The position numbers and the translations under genes are program-made. A DNA stretch of 64,000 nucleotides from Calliopsis andreniformis (lineage: Eukaryota; Arthropoda; Insecta; Hymenoptera; Andrenidae). The stretch's first letter is position 1; each line of letters opens with the position of its first letter. Below are positions 46,901-53,888 of this stretch, piece after piece. The stretch is from contig NW_027480432.1 in NCBI RefSeq assembly GCF_051401765.1, forward strand, positions 13,162,501 through 13,226,500, read 5' to 3'. A model generated the notes under the pieces. The model did no database searches. It saw only the letters and a list, made by a program, of their open reading frames with translations, and was not told where the DNA came from.

Positions 46901-46932
46901 TGGAATTTATCGAAACGTCCAAATTTATATAA
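22921..46932 (+). CDS. AASS: Alpha-aminoadipic semialdehyde synthase (lysine-ketoglutarate reductase / saccharopine dehydrogenase)
   Basis: Bifunctional mitochondrial enzyme for the first two steps of lysine breakdown: lysine plus 2-oxoglutarate to saccharopine, then to aminoadipate semialdehyde plus glutamate. Exons are 22921-23403, 23606-23831, 23907-24234, 24398-24761, 42484-42806, 43296-43545, 43707-43970, 44216-44597 and 46817-46932 (TAA). All borders are GT-AG, all phases match, and the total is exactly 912 codons including stop, against roughly 926 residues in human AASS. The LKR half opens with [20 protein letters not shown] and has [13 protein letters not shown] and [17 protein letters not shown]. 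The SDH half starts at the first base of the fifth recognised exon with [17 protein letters not shown], a Rossmann NAD(P) motif. It continues with [32 protein letters not shown] and, at the end, [15 protein letters not shown]. The start codon and presequence are missing and need an upstream exon. No frameshift was seen, so the gene looks functional. Confidence 0.93.
25439..26462. repeat. ~1.0-kb near-complete palindrome (long inverted repeat)
   Basis: The left arm from 25439 (ATAATAACAAAGTTTACATT) is mirrored at the right end (complement near 26430-26455). Matching continues inward through the TTGAAAATCTCCAATTTTTA, ATGATACCAAACACGACACA, GTTAGGCGTTACAGACGGTA and GGTGCAGTTTGGCATTACAG blocks, with the centre near 25950. 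The arms are about 500 bp with mismatches and small gaps. There is no coding content. Confidence 0.8.
26541..27535. repeat. ~1.0-kb palindrome with ACAGGGTGT-type ends
   Basis: The left end TACAGGGTGTCC is mirrored by GGCATCCTGCA at the right. The inner core pairs 26700-26935 with 26960-27215 almost perfectly. Examples are TTGTACAATTATTCTATGGT on the left and its partner near 27165, and ACAGTAAAACTTTTGTATGC on the right against GCATACAAAAGTTTTACTGT on the left. The outer arms (26560-26690 and 27290-27520) are more diverged. A partial relative lies at 34772-35115. Confidence 0.85.
27620..27705. repeat. Diverged fragment of the long-TIR family
   Basis: CAATGATTTTTAAATATGTTATAGAAATCAACATTCTCAACAATTTTTT-like sequence matches the TIR of the elements at 13059 and 35981 with many substitutions. 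Confidence 0.4.
27970..28921 (-). mobile_element. GC-rich retroposon-like segment with poly(A) tail (reverse strand)
   Basis: Read on the minus strand, a GC-rich stretch ends in about 15 A residues (T run at 27971-27986), like the 3' end of a LINE or retroposed sequence. Its composition is far from the surrounding AT-rich intron. A 272-codon frame (28921 to 28103, minus) resembles no family I know and has poor coding character, so I do not call it a gene. It may be a LINE 3' untranslated region. Confidence 0.35.
28922..29403. other. Noncoding leader-like DNA before the gag relic
   Basis: No gene was recognised. The position suggests the 5' leader or LTR of the gag-bearing element that follows, but no second copy of an LTR was found. 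Confidence 0.3.
29404..30576 (+). pseudogene. LTR-retrotransposon gag relic
   Basis: Three overlapping plus-strand frames (29404-29589, 29792-30049, 30103-30576) read like one decayed gag. It has a basic N-terminal part, then [35 protein letters not shown] and [20 protein letters not shown]. This is the capsid-like pattern of Copia/Gypsy-type gag proteins, which package element RNA. Frame changes and stops separate the parts. No protease or reverse transcriptase of the same element was recognised downstream, so it is truncated. Confidence 0.55.
31005..31195. repeat. Dispersed repeat, copy 1
   Basis: About 190 bp from CTAAAAATCTGATGGAAAGC to GAATAATAACATAAT matches 61025-61230 in the same orientation, including CACCAGAAATGARYCCGC, AAATTTTACRACAY and CAAAATTCAGTTAAAATTGA. 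Noncoding. It joins the gag relic side to the LINE relic. Confidence 0.75.
31240..31828 (+). pseudogene. LINE reverse transcriptase relic
   Basis: In frames broken by stops the plus strand reads [39 protein letters not shown] and [18 protein letters not shown]. These are the motif 1-2 region of non-LTR (Jockey/I/R1-like) reverse transcriptases. Upstream, [15 protein letters not shown] and a Lys/Glu-rich linker resemble the segment between endonuclease and RT. It is cut off at 31829 by the inverted-repeat element, before the YADD catalytic motif. Confidence 0.75.
31829..33645. mobile_element. 1.8-kb inverted-repeat element with ACAGGGT ends
   Basis: Arms of about 275 bp (31829-32100 and 33375-33645) are inverted copies. 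They share TACAGGGT ends, TTTGTTAACGAGTTATT, CACCAATCAGAGAG-type, CACAAGCTACGC and CGAATCTTGTACAAGAAACT. It inserted into the LINE relic. The 1.3-kb middle (32.1-33.4 kb) has frames such as 32301-32606 with no recognised family. Confidence 0.75.
33645..34772. mobile_element. 1.13-kb near-perfect palindrome, ACAGGGTGT ends
   Basis: The whole segment is self-complementary around about 34210. The ends are TACAGGGTGTAACAAAAATG and its complement. Inside are CCAATGAGAGCGCGAGTTTG against CAAACTCGCGCTCTCATTGG, GGGTACGCGCGC against GCGCGTACCC with neighbours, and GTGTCACTGGGTCACTGTAC against GTACAGTGACCCAGTGACAC. Its edge shares TA with the preceding element. No protein was recognised. Confidence 0.88.
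34772..35115. repeat. Short palindromic relative of the 26.5-kb element
   Basis: Begins at the TA that ends the previous element. 34772-34915 matches 26541-26690 (GATACAAGCGGAAAAGAGG, AAATAAGACGAAAATATAG, TTTTCGAGAAAATTGA). It then folds back, 35040-35110 complementing 34850-34920. A compact copy of the same family. Confidence 0.65.
35116..35980. other. Intronic DNA, nothing recognised
   Basis: AT-rich to 35.6 kb, then more mixed. No frame with family resemblance and no inverted repeat was found. Confidence 0.4.
35981..36596. mobile_element. Short copy (616 bp) of the long-TIR family
   Basis: The ends TAATTGTTTG-TTATAAGGGC and its inverted partner match the 13059-15027 element. The arms are about 180 bp. 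The interior joins the sequence corresponding to 13470 directly to that at 14750, so it is an internal-deletion derivative. Confidence 0.8.
36597..38035. other. Intronic DNA, nothing recognised
   Basis: No repeat partner or coding family was identified. The open frame at 37467-37691 has no resemblance that I can support. Confidence 0.35.
38040..39000. mobile_element. hAT-like element, internally deleted
   Basis: GTGAGATACTCGGGTAcccg-type sequence at the left is mirrored by CGGATATCTCACTCG at the right. A longer subterminal pair follows: GTGCCGAATTAAGCCGAGTT (38167 region) against AACTCGGCTTAATTCGGCAC (38895 region). Both ends are rich in ACCCGGGTAT words. The only coding remnant is the hAT dimerisation tail at 38301-38501. 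Confidence 0.7.
38301..38501 (+). pseudogene. hAT transposase C-terminal dimerisation domain
   Basis: The frame reads [10 protein letters not shown], then [39 protein letters not shown] and [11 protein letters not shown], then TAA. This is the conserved hAT C-terminal dimerisation block (LA..YLSIPA.S..SER.FS..G.I....R..L.P..V). The catalytic core is missing, so the protein cannot be active. Confidence 0.85.
39004..40506. other. Intronic DNA, nothing recognised
   Basis: Short frames on both strands have no family resemblance. No inverted repeat longer than a few tens of bases was noticed. Confidence 0.35.
40507..40604. repeat. 30-bp minisatellite, 3.3 copies
   Basis: Units at 40507-40536, 40537-40566 and 40567-40596 are nearly identical (CACTCGCGAACGATTCCAGG followed by CATTTTCGGC; the third has GGTTTTCGGC). 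A partial fourth follows. The repeat is a multiple of three, so a minus-strand frame shows a 10-residue repeat ([10 protein letters not shown]), but no gene is supported. Confidence 0.9.
40735..41935. repeat. Inverted-repeat segments with the ATGATACCAAAYACGA motif
   Basis: ACTATACTGCGTTCACTGAG (40746) pairs with its complement near 41399-41430. Farther right, ATTAAAATGATACCAAATACGA at 41490 pairs with the complement near 41915-41940. The left block also contains the small hairpin CTGCGTTC-ACTGA-GAGAACGCAG. Probably one or two decayed foldback elements. Confidence 0.5.
42832..43240. repeat. Two diverged copies of a short repeat in AASS intron 6
   Basis: GAAGATGACTTGCGATATGC with AGAGGCAATGCTTTTCA (42836-42885) recurs as AAAGATGTCTTGTGAAATGC with AGAAGCAATTCTTTTCA (43197-43243). 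A third relative is at about 4236-4260. Noncoding. Confidence 0.6.
44100..44200. repeat. CTTTCAAAGA-type short repeats in AASS intron 8
   Basis: Degenerate tandem words such as TTTCAAAGACTTT and TTCAAGGACTTTCAAAG fill most of the intron. A larger set of the same words occupies 44690-44910 in the next intron. Confidence 0.6.
44690..44915. repeat. CTTTCAAAGA-type short repeats in AASS intron 9
   Basis: About 12 imperfect copies of AGACTTTTGAAGA/TTTTCAAAGACTTT-like words occur, just before the left end of the mariner element. They are the same words as in the preceding intron. Confidence 0.6.
45250..46413 (-). pseudogene. Mariner-like transposase (broken)
   Basis: Starts with [19 protein letters not shown] at 46413. 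[15 protein letters not shown] follows, then after the MITE insertion the DDE core: [33 protein letters not shown] (first catalytic D region) and, near 45500, [16 protein letters not shown] (last catalytic block). Stops and frameshifts occur in several places (for example just after the N-terminal domain and after 45661). Such proteins cut and paste the element through its terminal repeats; this copy cannot. It is the same family as the relic at 2599-2826. Confidence 0.85.
45947..46138. mobile_element. 192-bp TA-flanked MITE inside the mariner transposase
   Basis: CAGTAATGTTGCGGACGAG at the left and CTCGTCCGAAACATTACTG at the right are inverted with one or two mismatches. TA directly flanks both sides (45945-45946, 46139-46140). 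The inner sequence (CGGCTCTCG, TTCTCGGCAGCACATATCAA) matches the ends of the larger element at 51401-52459, so it is a deletion derivative of that family. Confidence 0.88.
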
Positions 46933-46964
46933 GCATAATTTATATGAATAATTTATATTATGTG

Positions 46965-46970
46965 AATAAA
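46965..46970 (+). terminator. Poly(A) signal of AASS
   Basis: AATAAA lies 33 bp after the TAA stop, in the 115-bp gap shared with the convergent mRpS7 gene. Confidence 0.65.
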
Positions 46971-47029
46971 AAGAAATTAAATCTGAAAAATGAACGACTA
47001 TAAAGTTATAAAATTGTAACACTGTAAGT

Positions 47030-47035
47030 TTTATT
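47030..47035 (-). terminator. Possible poly(A) signal of mRpS7
   Basis: TTTATT on the plus strand reads AATAAA on the minus strand, 12 bp beyond the mRpS7 stop codon. Transcripts ending 15-30 bp later would overlap the end of AASS transcripts. Confidence 0.45.
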
Positions 47036-47047
47036 TCTAACATTTAA

Positions 47048-49025
47048 TTACATCCATCTGAAATGGGCGTAAACTCGATTTGCTTCGCATTGCTTATGTA
47101 GTTCTTGTTTCTTTTTGACAACTCGACCCTAGAAAATAAATTATTATTAGTTAATAATTATTATTAATTGTTATTATAAATATATAATGATATTTATTTC
47201 ATGTTTTGTCTTTTTACGCTTCGTGAAAATCTACAGAAAAATATTGAATTTTAAACGTATTGACAATCTTAAAGTTTCAAAAACAAAAGAAATTTCTTGT
47301 GTATAACAGTTCGCATTGCTTGCTCACCCATAAATACCAAAAATATATACTTTGACTGCTACGCTGAAATCACATGTTTCGCTCAGGACGCCATGGGAGT
47401 ATTTATATTAGTGGTCACAGGTGACCATTGTGGCGCCTTGGTTACGATTGATAACGACAAATTAAAACAAGTCTTCGTTACGATCAAGTGCTTCGGTCAC
47501 CAATGACCACCGTGGCGTCACAGGAGAAACCGTGGCCGGTCATATATGACCAACGTGGCAGTCAAAGTGTTAATGATATTTAAAAAATTAGAATATATAC
47601 TCGATTATAAGCAGCATCAATAAGTTCCTTTGCTAATACATCAGCGAATTGATCATTGTTACCCTTCTCGTTCGCAGTTCTAATTAGCCAGTTCATTGAC
47701 AAGAATCTAGCTCTTTGTTCGTTTATAGGCACTGGAACCTATAAAGAACAGAAAAGCATTGCGATAAGTATTTTCATCTTTTTAAATATAAAAAATATTT
47801 TTGTAAAATACTTGTTTCATAAAAATTGTTTATAAAAATGTTTTACAAAAAATATTTCTGTCACGAATGAAAATCCATACTTGATAAGTAATTCCACCCT
47901 TCCTCATTTTCTGCAACTCCAAAATTGGCGTACAATTTTCTACTGCTTTATGAAAAATCACTTTCGGATCCAATATAATGTCTGCTTTTTTTGCAGATGA
48001 AGCATTGTTGTAACGCTCCAGTTGTAATATTTTGATAACTTCAAAGGTCCTCTCCACTAAACTTCTGGATAACTTTTTGTCACCTTTTCTCATAAGAAAG
48101 TTTATAAATTTTCTGAAAAATACAAAAAATGATAAGTAATCAAAATGAGAAAATCCTTTAAAAATATTGAGAAGGCTTCCTACAGCCTGGCTCTGCAAAC
48201 CTAGCTTGGCGAATGATTTGGCAAGCCTGCCTGGCTCGACGAATAGTTCGGCAGATCTACCTCAAAATGTGTGATTCGACTTGTGGAAGCTTGTAAGAAT
48301 CTGAATCTGTGAGTTTGTACCTTTTCTTGGCTTACTGAATCTCGAATTTGATATGGTTTGCAGATTCGGATTCATACAAGCTACTATACACAGAGCCAAG
48401 AAGGTTCGCTGTATCACTCACAGAGCCAGGTAGGCTCACCAAATCACTCGCCATGAGAAGTCGCCTTAAAGCATTTTTATGAAGACAATAGACACTGAAT
48501 GAGAAAATCATTAAACAGTATAAATACTTTAATACATAAATAATTAATAAATAATTACTTAAAATCAGCTGAAAAAATATCATATAAATAAATAACTAAA
48601 AGAAAAAATTAAGCTCTTTACTTAATATTTGCATCGTAAAATTCTGAGGAAGTTTCTACAGCTGAAGCTGGCAAAATTGGCAAATGGATTAGTTTTCTGA
48701 TTTCTTCATTTTCATATAAATTATCCTGTTCTTCTTTCCTATACACAGGCTTAACGTAATTCGATGGAAAAATACTGTAGAATTGAATTCTTGTCGCGTT
48801 GCATCTGAAACCAAAAATAAGAAATACTGAAAATTCTACAATTCTTCTCTATGAAATTCTGTGTTTTAGGAAAAGTTTCGTGCAAAGTATTTATTTTAAT
48901 GAAAACGAAATAATAATTTATTTCAATTATAATTGTACAGTTAATGAACAAGTTTTGACATGCAATAATGCTTACTTTGTTAAGAAAGACGGTAATAATA
49001 AATTTAACACTTTTATTAGAGCCAT
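47048..49025 (-). CDS. mRpS7: Mitochondrial ribosomal protein S7 (uS7m)
   Basis: Exons in transcription order are 49025-48976, 48804-48622, 48112-47881, 47738-47601 and 47128-47048. All have GT-AG borders and all phases agree, giving 227 codons plus TAA, close to the ~240 residues of animal mRPS7. The N-terminus MALIKVLNLLLPSFLTK is short and hydrophobic/basic, as expected for a mitochondrial presequence. The uS7 core is seen as RKGDKKLSRSLVERTFEVIK, IFHKAVENCTPILELQKMRK and GGITYQVPVPINEQRARFLS. The tail ends NRVYAHFRWM, as in uS7 proteins. The protein nucleates the head of the mitoribosomal small subunit by binding 12S rRNA. The gene is convergent with AASS and has no visible defect. I chose the ATG at 49025 because it gives the presequence and a phase-2 donor that joins exon 2 exactly. 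Confidence 0.93.
47351..47573. repeat. Inverted-repeat element in mRpS7 intron with three GGTCA-N4-TGACC palindromes
   Basis: TTTGACTGCTACG on the left pairs with CGTGGCAGTCAAA on the right. Inside, GGTCA-N4-TGACC occurs at 47413-47426, 47495-47508 and 47538-47551, each followed by a (C/A)NYGTGGC block. A TTAA lies at 47570-47573. It is probably a MITE. The palindromes resemble inverted nuclear-receptor half-sites with a 4-bp spacer. Confidence 0.6.
48180..48460. repeat. Foldback in mRpS7 intron 2
   Basis: GGCGAATGATTTGGCAAGCC and CTGCCTGGCTC at 48217-48240 pair with GAGCCAGGTAGGCTCACC and AAATCACTCGCC at 48421-48452. The middle also repeats GAATCTGAATCTGTGAG-type sequence. Noncoding. Confidence 0.5.
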
Positions 49026-49051
49026 TTTTGTGTATTTTGACGAACTTTTGA

Positions 49052-49065
49052 TAAACCTAACCTAA
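49052..49065 (-). promoter_or_regulatory. mRpS7: TTAGGTTAGG-type motif upstream of mRpS7
   Basis: Plus-strand AACCTAACCTAAG reads CTTAGGTTAGGTT on the coding strand, about 27-40 bp upstream of the ATG. TTAGG is the insect telomere repeat, and such short runs are common in hymenopteran promoters and 5' leaders. A regulatory role is inference. Confidence 0.4.
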
Positions 49066-51398
49066 GACTAAAATGTATATTTATTGTAATTGAAATTTGC
49101 TTCATAAAAGATATTTTTGTTTAAGTTATACGAAAAATAATAAAAAGAGTATACCGAATAACACTATAGCAGTGTTAAATACATATGTATATTAGAATGA
49201 GGAGTAGATTATAAAGAGGTTATGTCATCCAAACAAAGACTATACCTAGACATAGCTATACTGAGCTATACAGGGTGTCCAATTTAACTGAAAACCCTCG
49301 AATCCAGTGCCCCTATCGACCAGAAGTGGAAGTACAGAAGTCTTATTCTTGTTGTAGATACCTCTGGATCGGCGTGGCGCGGCTCCGATCCGGACCGGGT
49401 TAGACGAGATGAATCCTTTGTTTTTAAATGGAGACGTTCACACATATCCGTCCAGGAAAAGCCGGGATTGTACCCGAACGGCCAAAAAATATCGGTTCCT
49501 TATTTTTCAATGGAGCCATTTATACTTGGTCCGACCGGTGCGTCCGAATTTGTCCGGGAAAAATAAAATTCGTTGGCAACGAATGTCCCTATCGGTTGTC
49601 GTCCGGGCACTTTATGAGGACCCTTTTTTTATGACTTGATGTGTCTCTGGGTCAAATCCCTTAGAGCCTGTGCAGCGGGGTTTCAAGAACGAAAGCAAAC
49701 GTGGGTGTATTATCTATTACCGAAACATTATTTGTATAATTGCACATTTAATGTTGGCAGAAGTGCAATCGATAAAATGCTAATATTTTTCTGAAGAAAA
49801 TAGCACCAAACACGATGTAATTATGATTATCTTGAAAGGAGTATTTCATAATTCTGTGATGCATACGGTATAATATACGATAGAATACATGTACATATGA
49901 TAGATATCATAAAAATGGAGCGAGGGGTCTTTTATATGTATGGAGATCAGGATGAAGGGTGAATGTGGATGTAGTGTGAATAAAAATAAAATAAATATCT
50001 GCATTACGAAGAAATGGTGATATTTGTATAATTTAAGTATTGATTTTGTTAATATTTTTTCATTAATAGTCTATTTGATAAAGAGTCATGTATTTTTCTG
50101 TTTTCTGCAACTAAGAAACGTATTTGTGATTTTGTGTGCAGAAAATAAACAATAGCATTCATTTGTTACCTGCATTTATAAAAAGTTATTCGGAATGAGC
50201 GGTAAAATGTTACAAATTTTTAGTTCTATAGTATTTATATTACATAATTGAATTTTATATTATACTATTATTTTGCAGTTGTAACATTTTATCTTTTATG
50301 TGTAATACACTGGTGAAGAAAATTAAAGGAACAGAAAAATTTGTCGAAAAATTTGGTCATTTTCAAGTAGCTATATCTCGACGAAAAATAGGTATAAAAA
50401 ATATTGAAAGTAGCCGCTTTGTAGCTTGAAGTTTCTAGTTTTTAAATCATGTATCCAATTAATTTTTTGTGCAGTATAGTGCCATTTTTTCAAGATATAG
50501 CGCAACAAACAAATGGGCTACTTCACGCGAAATCGGCCACGTTTTGGAGTAAGTTTTTGTAGATTACTCAAATTTGAATATGTTGTAGTCTTTAACGATA
50601 CTTAAACGTACCCCAAAGGATTTTTCAAAATTTTGAAAATTGTCGATTTTACAGCTGTTTGAAGTTAAGTGCTAACTTTTTTTTAAATTTATATTCTACA
50701 AAACTGATGGAGCGTAGGAAAGGTAAGCGGTCGACGCTCAGTACCTTTGCCTGAGAAGCAGCGAAACCTCCCCTACCCACTTTATGGCACATTGTAAAAT
50801 AATAAGCCTATTCTCCTGGAAAGGATAAACATAAAGTTGCAACATTAATTGTTTGAAGTTAAGGGCTAACTTTTTTCTTAACAATTACAGGTATTGAATT
50901 AGTAAGCGGATGGAAATGAGCTTTACGGTGCTTATAGAGAAAACATTGAACTTTGTACGAAAAATGATTTCAATTAAAGCAAATTTTTTTAACCATTTCT
51001 TTTGCAATTATTTTAAACAAATGCAGGTTTTTAAGATACTGTCAAAAACATGGACATTTTAAAATTGGCTCTGTGAAAATTGCCGAAAACTGACGCTGCG
51101 TCGAGTCGCATCACCGCGGCGCGCTGCGTCGTCGCTGGCAGCCTGGATGACTGCAGCGAGCGAACGTGCGTTATTATTTGCGATCAAGGTGGCTCCATCC
51201 GACATTATTCTACATTATCTCCGAGCATTTGCAAGGTTTAATGTGATCAATAAATATTGGTAACTCACTCTTTGTCAAGATCGTGTATCGTCCCAAATTT
51301 CGCCTATACCTACCGATAATTGCAAATTTAACGCGTGCTTCGTTATAAAACAGTAACATGGTAAACTCAAAAGCTCCACCTCGCGGGTTTTTCTACCA
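49066..51398. other. Noncoding DNA with repeat fragments
   Basis: At 49269 an ACAGGGTGTCC end-like sequence starts. 49400-49620 carries AAATGGAG sub-repeats (TTTTTAAATGGAGACGTTCA) resembling 13490-13740. At 49795 and 51525 the ATRATRYCAAACACGAT motif occurs. 50310-50520 looks like the edge of a Tc1-like element (CACTGGTGAAGAAAATTAAA), but no partner was found. No gene was recognised. Confidence 0.4.
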
Positions 51399-51400
51399 TA

Positions 51401-52459
51401 GTAATGTGCGGACGAGAGCCGTTTCGTCTACACGGACGAGAGCCGCGGTCTATCTCCACTACCTCGTTTGATACGTGCCGCCGAGAAACAAGTAACACCA
51501 GTCGATTCCTTGTGCTCTCCCGATTAAAATAATGTCAAACACGATATGATTTTGATTATTTTTAACAAAGATACATAAAACTTGGTTTATAGAAAGAAAG
51601 GTCATGCTCATCGCGTTATGTAAACAGACCCGAGCGCGGCTGTCGTCCATGAGTGGTAGTCGATTCTAAGCCACGACCAGACCCGAGCGCGGCTCTCGTC
51701 CGTGAGTGGTAGTCGATTCTAAGCCACGACTAGACCCGAGCGCGGTTCTCGTCCGTGACTGGTAGTCGATTCGACGAGCGCGGATCGCGTCCGTAGCATG
51801 TTAGAATGCTACGAAAAGTTCTCCGATTCACTAACTCCCTATTATTCTCTCATATTTTTGTGTTTAATTATTTAATGACTGAAATTATTAAGAAAATGAA
51901 AGCGTAACACAAAAAGTATATAAGTTCCGTTTTAAATGTTTAGAAATTTTTATTTTTTTATTTTCAATATCTTCTTTCCGACATCGATTAAATATAATAT
52001 ACATAAATTCTGTTAGACAAATCTTCATTTACTGTCATTTTTAGCTCGTAAAGAACTGATAGAAAAGTAACTTTGGCGATTCTCCGTAACCGTTGTAGGG
52101 TTCCAACCTTTAGTATTTAAATATCTTTATTATAAATAATTGGAATCATGTCGTATTTGATATCATTTTAATCGGGAGAGCACAAGGAATCGATTGGTGT
52201 TACTTGCGTGAAAATCTGTTTGCAAATAAGGAACTTCAATTTTTCCTATTTAAATCCCTAATTCTATCCTTGTCTTTTATGACGTCATTGATTTCGGGCA
52301 TCGAGCTCGAGCATCGACGGTCGAGCGAGACCCTTTTTTTGCTTCTTCGGTTCTGTACCAATTATCTCGGCGACCGAGAGCAAAGGAAGCCGAAATGACT
52401 ACCAGTCATGGATGAGAGCCGCGCTCGGGTCTGGTTGCGGCTCTCGTCCGTAACATTAC
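51401..52459. mobile_element. 1.06-kb TA-flanked inverted-repeat element
   Basis: GTAATGTGCGGACGAGAGCC at the left is mirrored by GGCTCTCGTCCGTAACATTA at the right, both next to TA. A second inverted pair lies inside: CGATTCCTTGTGCTCTCCCG (51500) against CGGGAGAGCACAAGGAATCG (52175). The 53-bp repeat at 51626-51778 lies within. The 192-bp MITE at 45947 belongs to the same family. No transposase was seen, so it is non-autonomous. Confidence 0.82.
51626..51778. repeat. 53-bp tandem repeat, 2.9 copies
   Basis: Units begin at 51626, 51679 and 51732 with AGACCCGAGCGCGGCTSTCG and continue GTGGTAGTCGATTCTAAGCC. The CGGCTCTCGTCCG core is the same as the terminal repeat of the enclosing element, so the array looks like internal amplification of its end. 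Confidence 0.9.
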
Positions 52460-52688
52460 TACATTTCGAATATTCAAAGGTGTCATGGAAAAGATTCAGT
52501 TAATTAGTGACAGTTGAACGTGGTGCTGCGAAGGAAGTGTATAGCCTCTATCTTGACTTTCGAGGACTGCTTAGACTAAACGTAAGTTTCATTCTATAAA
52601 AATAAACTTCAAAATAATGAAGGGGAAATACAGTAAAATGTGCCTTCATTGTATATTAACTAATATTTCGTTTGTTTTAGTAATAAGC

Positions 52689-53708
52689 ATGGATAGTGAA
52701 AAATTAATTGAATTGGTTCGGCAAGAATCCGTGCTGTACGACCAAACAAATAAGAGGTATATGGACACCTACAAGATACAAATTTGGAGCAGAATGGGAG
52801 CAGAGATGAATGACAGTGGTAAGTTACAGAGGTTGCAGGCTTAAATGTTTGACAGTTTTTTAAAAAATGGTTGAGTTTTGAACCCAAGTTATATAGAAGT
52901 TTTTTCTTTACATTCATGTGATCTATTACCCCTTCAAATTTTTGTAATACTATCTCAAATACCCTGCATTGTAGTAGATACAAAACACTATTTTAGATTT
53001 TGCTGAAACTTCACTATATTATAATATTTGTAAAATGGTGTACAAAATAAAGGGTACGCTTTTCTTGCAGGAGTTGCATGCAAAACAAGATGGAACAACA
53101 TAAGGGACCAATATAAAAAGGCCTTGCGAAAATCGGAGGGATGAAGCGGCCACGCTGCGCAGCCTATGAAATCATACAAATTTTCGAACCAACTATCATT
53201 TTTCAATTATCATATGACCGAGAGGGACACCATTTGTAGTGTACCAAATAGTGCTCCAAATGATAATAATAGTAGGGAAGTGCCCGTTGTGCAAGAAACG
53301 GTGGAAGAAGCAGAACCTGCCACAATTGAAAATACTCTGGACACAACAGCAGAGCAGGAAACAGGAAACAAATCAGAGCCATCTTATAGCAGCCAACAAT
53401 CCATACCAAGCAGAAAGAATGATCAATCCGCATCTTCAAAATCACTGGAGTACTTAATGAAAAACTATCAAAGTAGATCATCTGTATCTGACAAATTTTT
53501 GGATACAATTCAATTAATGGTCGAAAAACTTCCTTCGATCAAGCAAAATATATTACGTAGTAAGATTTTTAATTTAGTACAAGAATGTGAATTGGATGTA
53601 CTTCGCGAGGAGGAACGAAGGATGGGAGAAGATGATTTAGGAGAAGAAGGATTAAGAGAAAGCTCATCCACATGTCAACAATTTTACAATAATTTTGACC
53701 CACAATAA
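52689..53708 (+). pseudogene. MADF-domain accessory protein of Harbinger (one in-frame stop)
   Basis: Exons are 52689-52818 and 53071-53708; the junction restores a Gly codon. The MADF (Myb/SANT-like) domain is seen as KLIELVRQESVLYDQTNKRY, then WSRMGAEMN, then CKTRWNNIRDQYKKALRK. A TGA at 53142-53144 interrupts it. The frame then continues with MKSYKFSNQLSFFNYHMTER and a long acidic/Ser-rich tail. Near the C-terminus, RSSVSDKFLDTIQLMVEKL followed by KIFNLVQECE resembles a BESS-type interaction motif. The family binds DNA and partners the transposase. If the stop is a recent mutation or a sequencing error, the protein would otherwise be nearly intact. Confidence 0.75.
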
Positions 53709-53739
53709 CATAAAAAATAGTATATTGTTTTATATATAC

Positions 53740-53772
53740 ACACACACGCACGAACGAACGCACACACACTAG
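53740..53772. repeat. ACAC / CGAA microsatellite
   Basis: ACACACACGC followed by ACGAACGAACG and CACACACAC lies between the two convergent Harbinger genes. Confidence 0.7.
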
Positions 53773-53888
53773 ATTATATTATACATTGTTAAATTTATAA
53801 TATTAGATTGTGTAATACATTGTTAATTTATAATATTAGCTTATATAAAAAAATTTGTAAACTTAGAAATAATAGATATTTTACATAT

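Noticed and set aside
50309..50520. Possible Tc1-like terminal repeat (CACTGGTGAAGAAAATTAAA)
   Set aside because: No inverted partner or transposase was found within the window; left as a fragment at most.
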